Source of the DNA: JAWXBT01 sp964523015
GTDB taxonomy: Bacteria; Bdellovibrionota_C; UBA2361; J135
DNA: 64,000 nucleotides
NCBI GenBank assembly: GCA_964523015.1
Contig: CAZFXN010000003.1
Coordinates: 1-64,000, forward strand
Direction: 5' to 3'
Shown: positions 1 to 7,428 of the stretch, piece after piece
Layout: each line of letters opens with the position of its first letter
How positions within the stretch are numbered: the stretch's first letter is position 1
Translations under genes and position numbers: made by a program
The notes under the pieces: model-generated
Database searches by the model: none
The model's input: only the letters and a program-made list of their open reading frames with translations
What the model was told of the DNA's origin: nothing

Positions 1-66
1 TAACATGGGTTTTTATCCACTCAAACTTTACATGCTCGTCTTCGCAAAGTACGCCGTCGCTTTTTT
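1..66 (-). CDS. IS3-family transposase OrfB, N-terminal end (partial)
   Basis: Reading the minus strand in the -1 frame from the slippery A tract gives an open stretch ending VKFEWIKTHV at the window edge. This resembles the start of IS3 OrfB, the DDE integrase subunit, which commonly begins with a K(F/Y)xFIxxH segment. Only about 20 codons are visible, so the DDE catalytic residues cannot be checked. The product would be made as an OrfAB fusion by programmed -1 frameshifting. Confidence 0.6.
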
Positions 67-300
67 TAAAATGTCACGCTCCATCCGGAGCTGTTTTACC
101 TCCTTTCTGAGTAGCTTAAGCTCATCTTTTTCGGCTATCGTTAAACTGTCAAGGTTGAGATCTCCGCTATCCTTAACCCATTTGCATAGGGTACTAGGCG
201 CAATTCCAAGATCTCGCGCGGCCTGGCATAAGCTTAAGCCTCCTTCCTTAACTAATTTTACAGCCTCTTGTTTATATTCTTCGTTGAATTTTCGACCCAT
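28..300 (-). CDS. IS3-family transposase OrfA (helix-turn-helix subunit)
   Basis: This 90-residue protein is the DNA-binding OrfA of an IS3-group transposon. Residues about 5-45 form the typical helix-turn-helix (KFNEEYKQEAVKLV, then LGIAPSTLCKWV). Residues about 55-80 form a leucine-zipper-like coiled coil (ELKLLRKEVKQLRMERDILKKA). An A-rich slippery tract (seven A then G on the minus strand, 67-60) lies near its 3' end, where IS3 elements shift -1 to make the OrfAB transposase. The frame entered by that shift is open to the window edge. The length is normal for the family and the reading frame is intact, so the IS may be active if its missing part is also intact. Confidence 0.9.
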   Translation of the reverse strand: MGRKFNEEYKQEAVKLVKEGGLSLCQAARDLGIAPSTLCKWVKDSGDLNLDSLTIAEKDELKLLRKEVKQLRMERDILKKATAYFAKTSM

Positions 301-349
301 TTTTCAATCCTCCAAATCCTAAGTATACACATCTTCATTCACTAAATAT

Positions 350-375
350 GTGTCCACCAATTCGGGGGAAGATCA
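350..375 (-). repeat. IS3-type left terminal inverted repeat
   Basis: On the minus strand positions 375-350 begin TGATCTTCCCCCG and end GTGGACAC, followed by a run containing AGTGA about ten bases later. This matches the organisation of the IS3 left terminus and sets the outer boundary of the element at base 375. The partner right repeat is not in the window. Confidence 0.7.
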
Positions 376-526
376 ATATGACTACGATGGAAGATGGATA
401 TGTTCGATACGACCTCGAACTTATCTAAAATCCACTTGGGTTATAACAGCAACGAGACTGAAAGGTTCCGGTTTTTGGCAGCAGTTTTTCCACAAAAAAA
501 CAGCTGCACCCATCTATATAAAAATC

Positions 527-1297
527 CTACCAATACTTCTCAATATGCAGATTCCCGGGCTCTCTTTTAGTGTGCTCTTTAAAGCCAACGGTGACTAATA
601 GCTCACTCATATCTTTAATCATGCCGGGGTTACCGCAAAGGAGGACATGATCAGTGGCGGGATCTGTAACGATCACATGATTCTTTAATAATTCCTGAAC
701 ATATCCCTTATGGCCGGCCCAACTCTCATCTGGCCGACTTACAATTGCTTCATAATAAAAATCATTTGTCTTTGTTAGATTTAATAATTCATCACGATAA
801 GCAAAATCATGCGCGTACCTGACTCCATGAAGTAAGGTGATTTTTTTATACCTCTCCCAAATTCCTGGGGTACGAAGCATTGACACATAGGGAGCAAGCC
901 CTGTCCCAGTAGAAACCATTAAAAGATTTGTTCCTTCAGGCACATGCCTCAAGGTAAAAGTCCCCTTCATCTTAGGAGCCATATAGATCCGATCCTGCTC
1001 CTTCACTAATTCAATCCGACTAGTGAAATCCCCTTCAGGCAAAATCGCCAGGTAAAATTCCACGTACTCTTTATTAGTTGGAGCAGAAGCGATCGAGTAT
1101 GGTCGCTTAATCAACTTATCTGGGAGGAATACAGTTGTTTCAGGAGGAAAATCCACTGGTCTAGGAGCAGACCCAAAAACACCGAGAGTGGCATACTGTC
1201 CAGGAATAAAATCTGCGATCGCTTCATCTGGCTTAACACAGAAAACTGCTAACCCCTTTGCAATCAGAATCTTTTTAACTACGGTGGCGTTTAACAT
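527..1297 (-). CDS. fpr: Ferredoxin/flavodoxin--NADP+ reductase
   Basis: A 256-residue FAD enzyme that moves electrons between NADPH and ferredoxin or flavodoxin in the cytoplasm. The FAD-binding motif RPYSIAS is at 65-71. The NADP-binding loop STGTGLAP is at 129-136 and CGNPGMI is at 221-227. The C-terminus HIEKYW is of the bacterial Fpr type (E. coli Fpr ends in a similar aromatic tail), and the length agrees with that family. It stands alone between the IS remnant and trmL, which is divergent to it. Such enzymes often serve oxidative-stress repair or supply reduced flavodoxin. The exact redox partner cannot be read from the sequence. Confidence 0.93.
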   Translation of the reverse strand: MLNATVVKKILIAKGLAVFCVKPDEAIADFIPGQYATLGVFGSAPRPVDFPPETTVFLPDKLIKRPYSIASAPTNKEYVEFYLAILPEGDFTSRIELVKEQDRIYMAPKMKGTFTLRHVPEGTNLLMVSTGTGLAPYVSMLRTPGIWERYKKITLLHGVRYAHDFAYRDELLNLTKTNDFYYEAIVSRPDESWAGHKGYVQELLKNHVIVTDPATDHVLLCGNPGMIKDMSELLVTVGFKEHTKREPGNLHIEKYW

Positions 1298-1403
1298 TTA
1301 ACCTTGAACTTAAGTTTACTTAATGAACTGCTTGTTTTATAAAACAGTTGTAATAAAGATTGTCTTAAAAGGCCATACTACTTACTTACAATTTCAAGGC
1401 AAG

Positions 1404-1937
1404 ATGGACATCGTATTAGTTGAACCACAGATCCCTCAAAATACCGGCTCTATAGCTAGGTCCTGCGCTGCTACAAAAACCCCTCTCTGCATCGTTGGCA
1501 AGCCCGCATTTGAGATCTCTGATAAGACGGTTCGTAGAGCCGGGTTAGATTATTGGCCCTATGTAAACCTTTCTACTCATCAAACCTGGGAGTCATATCT
1601 AAAGGATCGACATCCAAGGACCTGTTGGCTTTTTTCAAAATTTGGCAAAAAAATCTATTACGATGTTGAATTTCATCAGGATGATGCTTTAGTCTTTGGT
1701 GGCGAAGTTAAAGGTTTGGGAAAAGAGATGCTAGCTCGGTACTCTGAAAATATCTTGATAATTCCGATGCAATGTCCTGAAGTACGAAGTCTTAACTTAA
1801 GTAATGCTGTCTCTGTCGCTCTCTATGAAGCACGTCGACAACTAAGACTTGATGAGGGGCTACTTGATAAGGGTCTGACTCAAAGATCTGGAAAGCTCCA
1901 CAGCTCTCCGATGAGCTGCCTTGATCCCTCTTTGTAG
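1404..1937 (+). CDS. trmL: tRNA (cytidine/uridine-34-2'-O)-methyltransferase TrmL
   Basis: A SPOUT-fold methyltransferase that 2'-O-methylates the wobble nucleotide of certain leucine tRNAs. The family starts at MDIVLVEPQIPQNTG, so I place the start at 1404; the frame is open upstream to 1323 but that extension does not resemble TrmL. RRAGLDYWPY is at 44-53. FGGEVKGLG (98-106) and RSLNLSNAVSVALYE (128-142) form the trefoil-knot cofactor site. At 177 residues it is about 20 longer than E. coli TrmL. The extra C-terminal tail lies in a 78-base convergent overlap with proC. Confidence 0.9.
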   Translation: MDIVLVEPQIPQNTGSIARSCAATKTPLCIVGKPAFEISDKTVRRAGLDYWPYVNLSTHQTWESYLKDRHPRTCWLFSKFGKKIYYDVEFHQDDALVFGGEVKGLGKEMLARYSENILIIPMQCPEVRSLNLSNAVSVALYEARRQLRLDEGLLDKGLTQRSGKLHSSPMSCLDPSL

Positions 1938-2711
1938 CACTTTGCCTAAATCACCATTATCAAAAACTTCCATCGCTGCTTTAGTTGTGCCGCCTTTTGA
2001 GGTTACCCTTTTTCGAAGTTCCTCTGGTGAAAGCCCAGTTGTGGCCCATAATTCTAATGAACCGCGCATTGTTTCTTTAATAAGCATCTCGGCATCATCT
2101 TTATTAAATCCTAAATCCTTGGCTGCTTTTGTCATATGCTCTAAGAAGTAAAAGAAATATGCCGGTCCAGTTGCTGTCACTGCTGTAGCAGAATCTAGCA
2201 ATGCTTCATTTTTTACCTCTAAAGAGATTCCGGCCGATCCTAAGATCTTTGATATCGTCTCCTTTTCAATCCGGGTAAATGATTTATCTGATTTATATAC
2301 TGTCACTCCTCTACCCACGTGAGCTGGTAAATTAGGCATCGCTCTCACTAGTTTCTTATGATCATTAAAAGATTGACTCAACTCTTTAAGTTTAATCCCT
2401 GTCATGAGGGAAATCACAAGTTGATTCTTTTTTATTATAGGCTTTAAGGAAGTAAGTAACACAGCAGCATTCTGTGGCTTTACTGAGAGCACCACAATAT
2501 CTGATTCTGAAACTTTAGAAATTAGTGTTTCGGCAACTCTACACCTAAGCTCTTTAAGAATGTACGGCTTTCTTTTAATTGAGCGATCAACAATCAAAAG
2601 GTTTTTACGATCAACGATCTTACCTTGAATAAGTGCCTTAGCAAAGGCAAGCCCCATGTTGCCTCCACCAATTATCGAGACCTTAAACTGTTTCATTTTA
2701 TAAGGCTTCAT
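1860..2711 (-). CDS. proC: Pyrroline-5-carboxylate reductase
   Basis: Catalyses the last step of proline synthesis, NAD(P)H-dependent reduction of 1-pyrroline-5-carboxylate. The Rossmann motif GGGNMG is at 15-20, VLSVKPQN follows, and the family signature region with TGPAYFFYFLEHM and TSKGGTTKAAMEVF (237-250) is intact. The length of 283 residues is slightly above the usual 270. The first ATG overlaps the rdgB stop (ATGA), which suggests translational coupling. A second ATG five codons later, just before KQFKVSIIGGG, is an equally possible start. Confidence 0.93.
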   Translation of the reverse strand: MKPYKMKQFKVSIIGGGNMGLAFAKALIQGKIVDRKNLLIVDRSIKRKPYILKELRCRVAETLISKVSESDIVVLSVKPQNAAVLLTSLKPIIKKNQLVISLMTGIKLKELSQSFNDHKKLVRAMPNLPAHVGRGVTVYKSDKSFTRIEKETISKILGSAGISLEVKNEALLDSATAVTATGPAYFFYFLEHMTKAAKDLGFNKDDAEMLIKETMRGSLELWATTGLSPEELRKRVTSKGGTTKAAMEVFDNGDLGKVLQRGIKAAHRRAVELSRSLSQTLIK

Positions 2712-3343
2712 TTTAAAAGACTCTGCCTCTTAAGTTCAGTAAATAACTTCCTAGTCGATAAGATTCTATGAGTCGGCACTTTGATTCCTCTCTCTTTAAG
2801 AGCAGATAAACTTTCTTTATGGCCAGTTGGTATAAAAATTGGATCGTATCCAAAACCACCTGCCCCACTTGGAACTAGAGCGATCTCTCCCTCTAATGAA
2901 GCCTGGGCGACGATCTCCACCACTTCTCCTTTTCTGTCGCTAATTTTCAGATTTAAAAAACTTACAAATTTAGCTCGCCGATCTTTGACTCCTGAAAGCT
3001 CTTTTAGCAATTTATCTATATTATTTTGCGCATTAGAGGGCTCTCCAGCATACCTAGCTGAAATTACTCCTGGTGCTCCATTTAGTGCTAAAACTTCTAA
3101 ACCTGCATCATCAGCAAGGGATGGAATATTAGACCAAGCGAAAAACGCTCTTGATTTAAGTGCAGCATTCTCTTCATAAGTTACTCCATCTTCAACTACA
3201 TCTGGAGGCGATCCATTTTTTGAGATGACCTCAGAAAGTTCTAATGGTGCTAAGATTTTAATACTTGGGAACTCAGAAGCGATCTCTCTTATCTCAGAGA
3301 TCTTTCCTTTATTGCCAGAGGCAAAAAGTATTTCCGCTATCAT
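2708..3343 (-). CDS. rdgB: XTP/dITP diphosphatase (non-canonical purine NTP pyrophosphatase)
   Basis: House-cleaning enzyme of the Ham1/RdgB family that hydrolyses dITP, XTP and similar nucleotides to monophosphates. The N-terminal substrate loop ASGNKGKI is at 8-15, the metal-binding segment SLADDAGLEV at 75-84, and GGFGYDPIF at 162-170. The length of 211 residues is usual. It is the first gene of a two-gene unit, since its stop overlaps the proC start by an ATGA. The CPBP protease gene lies just upstream on the same strand. Confidence 0.93.
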   Translation of the reverse strand: MIAEILFASGNKGKISEIREIASEFPSIKILAPLELSEVISKNGSPPDVVEDGVTYEENAALKSRAFFAWSNIPSLADDAGLEVLALNGAPGVISARYAGEPSNAQNNIDKLLKELSGVKDRRAKFVSFLNLKISDRKGEVVEIVAQASLEGEIALVPSGAGGFGYDPIFIPTGHKESLSALKERGIKVPTHRILSTRKLFTELKRQSLLK

Positions 3344-3361
3344 ATCAACCTTAAGGACATC

Positions 3362-4243
3362 TTAAGAAACTCCTAGTTCAGTGCTTTTTCTTTTACTAAT
3401 AAAGAATATAAGTACTGCTACAAGGGCAACAGATATCCAAGCAACAGGATGAGAGACAAGATAGTATCTCTTAGCTAACGATGAAAGCGTATCACCGATA
3501 GCTGGATTAATTGCAGTTAGATAAAAGACACCCTTAACTACACAGATCCATCCAGCATGAAGCCCGATACAAAGGTAGATATTCTGAGTCAGACACATAG
3601 TCATGCCAAGAGTAAGGCCAACTAAAAAAAGGCCGATAAATGGAGAGAGAATCTCTAGGCTAAACATCTGTAAAGAAAGGGCTCCAAGGTAATCAAACCC
3701 CACTAACAACGAATACCCAGGATACTCCCAAGATTTTACAGGGGCGATAAAGTGAACAGCTGCGTAAAATAAACTGACCGCTACTATTGAAAATAAAGGC
3801 CTATTCTGACGAAGCATCCCTCTAAGTAAAAGGCCTCTAAAAAATGTCTCTTCTATGACAGCGGCTAAAAGTGCCCCAAGTAAAACTTTTGGAACACGGG
3901 AGAGATAAAAATTAAAATCTTTAATGTCCCAAAAAAGAGCACCTTCAGAAACAAGTATTGGGAAAAGTATAGCTGATGAGGTTAGTGTTAACAGCACTCC
4001 AAATATCACTGATCTTTTTCGCTTATTTTTTTTAAACACCTCTTTGATAAGAGTTAGATCGAATCGTTTTCTCATTAAGAGCACTAAGATAAGTGCCACC
4101 AACATTGAAATTCTATTAAATACTCTTTGGTAGGGCCAAGGAAATTCGATAACTAATGAGGTCAAGATTGTATAAAGGATCGGAGTCAGTAAGGATGATA
4201 GAAACAGAGTACTGGCAAGGAGGATTAAAGCGTTAAAAATCAT
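3362..4243 (-). CDS. CPBP-family intramembrane glutamic endopeptidase
   Basis: A 293-residue polytopic inner-membrane protein of the CPBP (CAAX protease and bacteriocin-processing) family. The three family motifs are visible: EETFFRG at 131-137, FYAAVHF at 159-165 and LHAGW at 228-232. Together they supply the catalytic glutamates and metal-binding-like histidine. About eight hydrophobic segments surround them. The substrate is unknown; members process prenylated proteins, bacteriocins or anti-sigma factors. It lies 18 bases upstream of rdgB on the same strand, so the two may be co-transcribed. Confidence 0.85.
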   Translation of the reverse strand: MIFNALILLASTLFLSSLLTPILYTILTSLVIEFPWPYQRVFNRISMLVALILVLLMRKRFDLTLIKEVFKKNKRKRSVIFGVLLTLTSSAILFPILVSEGALFWDIKDFNFYLSRVPKVLLGALLAAVIEETFFRGLLLRGMLRQNRPLFSIVAVSLFYAAVHFIAPVKSWEYPGYSLLVGFDYLGALSLQMFSLEILSPFIGLFLVGLTLGMTMCLTQNIYLCIGLHAGWICVVKGVFYLTAINPAIGDTLSSLAKRYYLVSHPVAWISVALVAVLIFFISKRKSTELGVS

Positions 4244-4352
4244 CTTAAAGAAACCGCTTCAAAAACTATAAGAGGTAGATTAATGCTAAAAAATTGCTAG
4301 GTAGAATAAAACTTCAAGAATATTTCTTAACAGTTGAATCGAAGATCTAAAA

Positions 4353-4430
4353 TTATGACCAACCGCCAAACACAATACTTAAGATCATTGTGCTGACAAC
4401 AAAAAAAGCGGCTATCTCCATACCGGTCAT
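4353..4430 (-). CDS. Possible 25-residue single-TM small protein
   Basis: An ATG at 4430 is preceded by GGAG about ten bases upstream and opens a 25-codon frame. The peptide starts MTGMEIAAFFVV and ends FGGWS, with an uninterrupted hydrophobic core of about 18 residues and a short acidic N-terminus, as in small membrane subunits such as CydX-like peptides. I do not recognise a family. The support is a good ribosome-binding site and a clean TM profile only. Chance occurrence in AT-rich DNA is possible. Confidence 0.35.
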   Translation of the reverse strand: MTGMEIAAFFVVSTMILSIVFGGWS

Positions 4431-4547
4431 GCGATAAACTCCAGTAATTCCTTATTAGGTATTGCTAACTATCTGCTATTCCCCACAAATTCTGCATCCA
4501 AAGCAGGATTGCTGCAAGAGGGAAACTTTATTGGGAGGTGTTATCTA

Positions 4548-4621
4548 CCATAACAAATGGCCTAGGTAAACTTCGTCTAAAACTAATATATATGATTTAA
4601 CATACTAGAATTAATGAAAAA
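4548..4621. repeat. Degenerate intergenic repeat, copy A
   Basis: About 73 bases that match 6572-6644 at roughly four positions in five, with one single-base and one two-base gap. Shared blocks include TAGGTAAACTT, AACTAATATAT and GAATTAATGA/AAATTAATGA. Copy A lies downstream of the YciF-like gene; copy B lies upstream of the BON lipoprotein gene. Confidence 0.65.
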
Positions 4622-4765
4622 TATAGAACATTAAAGCAGCGCGAGACCTTTCTATTTCAGGAGCTCGCCTTTTTATCAACACTATTTATCAGCCCTGGCC
4701 TATAAGATTATTTCCAAAGCTTCGGTAAGTGCTGCGTACATTTCTTTTGTTAACAATTAATTAAT

Positions 4766-5251
4766 TCACTCGCAAGCAGCAAAGAGAGTGCTTTCGCACA
4801 GCTCTGTCAGCGCTTTGTCCGCGGCTCCCTCTTCTTCAATTGATTCATCAAGAAGTTTTACGACTTCTGCTTTGTCTAAGAACTGAGCAAGAGCTATAGC
4901 ATTGCCATATGCTGCGATTTCATAATGTTCAACACGTTGTGCAGCAGCTACGATCTGAACATCGATTAATCCATCACAGCCATAATCCTCGCTAAGAACA
5001 TCCTCGCCTTCTTTAATTAAACCCTTCATGGCCTTACAGGTATGTCCAGTCAAGTCCGCATCAAGAAATTGCGATATCTTATCAAGACGTGAGACTTGCT
5101 CCTCGGTCTCCTTAAGATGACTTTTTATAGCCTTTTTTAGCTGAGGGTTTATCGCACCCTCTATCATCATGGGTAGTGCCTCAACGAGCTGAGTTTCTGC
5201 ACTGTAAATATCTTTTAGTTGTTCGACGAGCGAATCGCGTAATGTTTTCAT
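4766..5251 (-). CDS. YciF/YciE-like ferritin-fold protein (DUF892)
   Basis: A 161-residue four-helix protein of the DUF892 family. The N-terminus LVEQLKDIYSAETQLVEALP and the segment QRVEHYEIAAYGNAIALAQFL (about 108-128) are the family signatures. Conserved Glu and His residues on these helices are the predicted di-iron ligands. Family members are induced by general, osmotic or starvation stress. The biochemical role is not established. Its neighbours (a DoxX-like membrane protein and a BON lipoprotein) fit a stress-response patch. It has its own ATG and no close co-directional partner. Confidence 0.85.
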   Translation of the reverse strand: MKTLRDSLVEQLKDIYSAETQLVEALPMMIEGAINPQLKKAIKSHLKETEEQVSRLDKISQFLDADLTGHTCKAMKGLIKEGEDVLSEDYGCDGLIDVQIVAAAQRVEHYEIAAYGNAIALAQFLDKAEVVKLLDESIEEEGAADKALTELCESTLFAACE

Positions 5252-5548
5252 ATGAATCTCTTTTAAAAAATTTTAAATCTACCGCTGGATGGAAACTAAT
5301 AGTTTACCATTCATTGTGGTATGATCTCCCTCATGCCTTAAAGCTAAGTTCAATAACATAATTTATTATTAAGATTTTTATTAAGTTTTCACTTCGGTTT
5401 TTAGATCAACGCTCGTTTCTAGTCCCGGCAAAGGGAATTTAAAGATTTATTGGAGAGGAAACTGCACTTGGTGTTGATCCTCTTAACCCCTAGTGTATAG
5501 TTAAATTATAGTTCTAGATGAATCTTAAAGTCATTGTTCTTGGCCTGT

Positions 5549-6082
5549 ATGGTAAAATCCCCGCGGTTTGAGCAGATTGATCAGAAAATTGTCAACTTGG
5601 TTGCAAGTTATGGAGCAACACTCCTACGCTTAAGTCTTGGTATAGTATTTCTGTGGTTTGGTTTACTAAAGTTTTTTCCTAATACTAGTCCGGCGGAGGA
5701 TTTGGCAGGTAGAACTTTAAACACATTATCGGCAGGTCTGTTGGATGCTCAATTAGGAGTTTTTCTAGTTGCAACTTTGGAAACTCTAATTGGGATTGGA
5801 CTACTTTTTAAAGTATGCTTACGTTTTACCCTCTTACTACTGTTTTTGCAGATGGCTGGTACGTTTACTCCTTTGGTACTATTCGGACCGGAGCTTTTCA
5901 CACAGTTTCCCTTTGTGCCGACATTAGAAGGTCAGTATATTATTAAAAACATCATACTTATTAGCGCCGCATTGGTTGTTGGTTCGACTGTTCGCGGGGC
6001 GGCGATAATTGGGGATGATGAGATAAGAGAGAAGGTCTACTCTGAGCTAGACCCTCAAACAAAGAAAAGTGTGGCTGGCTGA
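5549..6082 (+). CDS. DoxX/DUF417 (YkgB)-like inner-membrane protein
   Basis: A membrane protein of about 177 residues with four hydrophobic segments. The first contains LRLSLGIVFLWFGLLKFFP and the last follows PTLEGQYIIKNIILISAALV, as in DUF417/YkgB and DoxX-like proteins. These are implicated in redox stress, but the reaction is unknown. I chose the ATG at 5549; a TTG five codons upstream (5534) is an alternative and neither has a strong ribosome-binding site. It is divergent from the YciF-like gene, with 297 bases between them in which I see no other gene. Confidence 0.75.
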   Translation: MVKSPRFEQIDQKIVNLVASYGATLLRLSLGIVFLWFGLLKFFPNTSPAEDLAGRTLNTLSAGLLDAQLGVFLVATLETLIGIGLLFKVCLRFTLLLLFLQMAGTFTPLVLFGPELFTQFPFVPTLEGQYIIKNIILISAALVVGSTVRGAAIIGDDEIREKVYSELDPQTKKSVAG

Positions 6083-6160
6083 ACTCTTAAGAAATTTATA
6101 TTCCCCCGCCAAGAACACAGAACTCAATGCCCAATTTAATATAATTGACTCCTTATTCTA

Positions 6161-6502
6161 TTATTCTACAAACAGTTTGGAATTGACTCCTTTAACACCA
6201 TCAACTTGCTTAGCAAGTTGAATGGCCTTGTCGGCTTCATGCTTGGTATTCACTACTCCTTTAAGAGTAATGACACTTTTAAAGCTGTCTACATTAATGT
6301 CCATCCCAGAAACTTTTTGATCGGCCAATAATTGAGTTTTCACTTTTGTAACCAAAACTTGATCAGTCAATGTTTCAGAGGCTGACCTGTCATCTTGAGA
6401 AGCGACGTACCCCGCTTCTGCTCCCACTCCAGCCGCAGCAAGCAAACAGCCCGTTAATCCAAGGGTGGACGATATAAGTGCACAAGTAAAAATATGTTTC
6501 AT
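6161..6502 (-). CDS. BON-domain lipoprotein
   Basis: A 113-residue secreted protein with a signal peptide ending in the lipobox LTGC (cleavage before Cys about 19), followed by a glycine/alanine linker and one BON domain (about 45-113, DQVLVTKVKTQLL... VITLKGVVNTKHEADKAIQLAKQVDGVKGVNSKL). BON lipoproteins such as OsmY/DolP relatives bind phospholipid or stabilise the envelope under stress. An Asp follows neither the lipid-anchored Cys nor its neighbour, consistent with outer-membrane sorting. An FNR/CRP-like palindrome lies about 65-80 bases upstream. Confidence 0.85.
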   Translation of the reverse strand: MKHIFTCALISSTLGLTGCLLAAAGVGAEAGYVASQDDRSASETLTDQVLVTKVKTQLLADQKVSGMDINVDSFKSVITLKGVVNTKHEADKAIQLAKQVDGVKGVNSKLFVE

Positions 6503-6565
6503 AGATTCCTATTATTTAATTAAACAGGATTTGATTCTATAGTAGTTTGACTTTAATTATATGAT

Positions 6566-6580
6566 TTAGATCATAATCAA
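6566..6580 (-). promoter_or_regulatory. Possible FNR/CRP-family operator upstream of the BON lipoprotein gene
   Basis: On the minus strand the sequence reads TTGATTATGATCTAA, one base away from the FNR consensus TTGAT-N4-ATCAA in its core half-sites. It lies about 64 bases upstream of the ATG at 6502, a reasonable activator position. No matching regulator gene is present in the window, and AT-rich DNA gives such sites by chance. Confidence 0.3.
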
Positions 6581-6644
6581 ATGTCTTAGGTAAACTTCTG
6601 CTGCAACTAATATATGGTTTAATATACTAAAATTAATGACAAAT
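6572..6644. repeat. Degenerate intergenic repeat, copy B
   Basis: Second copy of the element described at 4548-4621, in the same orientation. It partly overlaps the FNR-like site and ends about 20 bases before the MITE-like element. Copy A lacks the FNR-like half-site. Confidence 0.65.
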
Positions 6645-6665
6645 CACGATTACTCGACTGGGTGC

Positions 6666-6941
6666 TATAGCAGTTGTCATAAAGATTGAGACAATAATGT
6701 GAGGAGTCAGTTAATACAGTTTGTTGCAAAAGTTTCTTGAAAAGCCTACCGGCTTTACATTTTTACTTATGACAACTGCTGTTTATCTTAATGTTGAATC
6801 TGACGCTACGCTAGCTAGCGTCAGCAATGTTAGGCTCTTATTGCACTTCGTGCTAAAGAGCCTCCCCACCCAAGCTTCGCTTGGGGGCCCCTTAAAGGGG
6901 CTACTATAGTAATTGTCTCAAACATTTTGACAATTACTATA
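6666..6941. mobile_element. MITE-like element with imperfect 30-bp terminal inverted repeats
   Basis: The first 30 bases (6666-6695, starting TATAGCAGTTGTCA and ending TTGAGACAAT) are the reverse complement of the last 30 (6912-6941) at 25 of 30 positions. The 276-base element carries no convincing coding region and contains four consecutive hairpins. Each terminal repeat also contains TTGTC-N11-GACAA. The TATA at both ends is compatible with insertion at a TA target. No related transposase lies in the window. Confidence 0.7.
6800..6901. repeat. Four tandem hairpins inside the MITE-like element
   Basis: Perfect arms are at 6800-6808/6816-6824, 6832-6839/6856-6863 (with an inner GCAC/GTGC stem), 6869-6875/6879-6885 and 6887-6893/6895-6901. 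Two have TTC loops. They follow each other almost without spacing. None is followed by a T run as in a simple terminator. A 14-base arm at about 6669-6682 also pairs with about 6766-6779. Confidence 0.7.
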
Positions 6942-7030
6942 TTTGGTGTTTTTGCCAAAAAATCAGAAGATTATATAACGTTCACCTAAAACATTCTCAT
7001 AACTGTTCTGTACATCACAAGGAGTTCCCT

Positions 7031-7428
7031 ATGACTAATTTAGCAGTTGGATTGTTGCTGGCAGTTAAACACGAAGGAGAAAATGCCCTTGTACTACAAG
7101 AACGCCCTCTCACAGATAGCTATCCAAATGCATGTCAAGTGACAGCTCATGGAAAACTAAGCCGATGAGGAAGCTCGTCTGCCTGGCCTAGGGGGGTTTG
7201 CAGAAGCCATGCGTCGCGAAGTCAGAGAAGAACTTGGACCTCACCTTTTAGCAGTCGTTGATGAAATGTTTGAAGCTTCAGAAGCTTCGTTAGTATTGCT
7301 AAGTGAACAGACAGATCCAGAAAAAGGTAAAGTAATCCAAACCTATGGGATGCGAACAGGTCTTACGTCAGCAGAATTCCTTGAAAAATTTACCCCTACA
7401 GATGAAGTCGCCGGTTTTAGGTTTTGTA
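7031..7428 (+). pseudogene. Frameshifted Nudix-like hydrolase remnant
   Basis: A start with a good ribosome-binding site (AAGGAG six bases before the ATG at 7031) opens MTNLAVGLLLAVKHEGENALVLQERPL..., but the frame stops at 7166-7170. The protein continues in another frame from 7161 as a Nudix-like stretch with FAEAMRREVREELG, the core of the Nudix box (RExxEE). It goes on to TDEVAGFRF, where the next frame change occurs at about 7428. The upstream glycine of the box seems to lie at the first frame junction (AHGKL). One indel is enough to rejoin the two parts. As it stands no complete hydrolase can be made. Confidence 0.7.

Larger units (their letters stand above)
1..375 (-). mobile_element. 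IS3-family insertion sequence, left end (cut by window edge)
   Basis: The minus strand carries a typical IS3-family left half: a terminal sequence at 375-350, a short leader, orfA, and the beginning of orfB in the -1 frame. The outermost bases read TGATCTT followed by a C-rich stretch and GTGGACAC, then AGTGA, which closely resembles the left end of Escherichia coli IS3 as I remember it. The right end and most of orfB lie outside the window. No target-site duplication can be checked because only one end is visible. Confidence 0.85.
4244..4765. other. Intergenic stretch with a small ORF, a repeat copy and a hairpin
   Basis: No conventional gene is seen in these 522 bases. They hold a possible 25-residue membrane peptide (4353-4430, minus), one copy of a degenerate intergenic repeat (4548-4621; second copy near 6572), and a GCGAG/CTCGC hairpin followed by TTTTT (about 4639-4675) that could be a plus-strand terminator. 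No plus-strand gene precedes that hairpin. Confidence 0.5.

Noticed and set aside
5..322. Plus-strand frame opposite the IS orfA
   Set aside because: Antisense to a clear IS3 orfA; its peptide is low-complexity and resembles nothing.
350..598. Plus-strand frame crossing the IS end and the fpr 3' end
   Set aside because: It spans the IS boundary and runs opposite fpr; no family features. The gap 376-526 has no other gene.
4639..4675. GCGAG/CTCGC hairpin with T run as a terminator
   Set aside because: A five-base stem with a loop of about 20 bases is weak, and no plus-strand gene lies upstream of it.
6721..6909. Plus-strand frame inside the MITE-like element
   Set aside because: It begins with TTG and runs through four perfect hairpins; DNA structure, not coding, explains the sequence.
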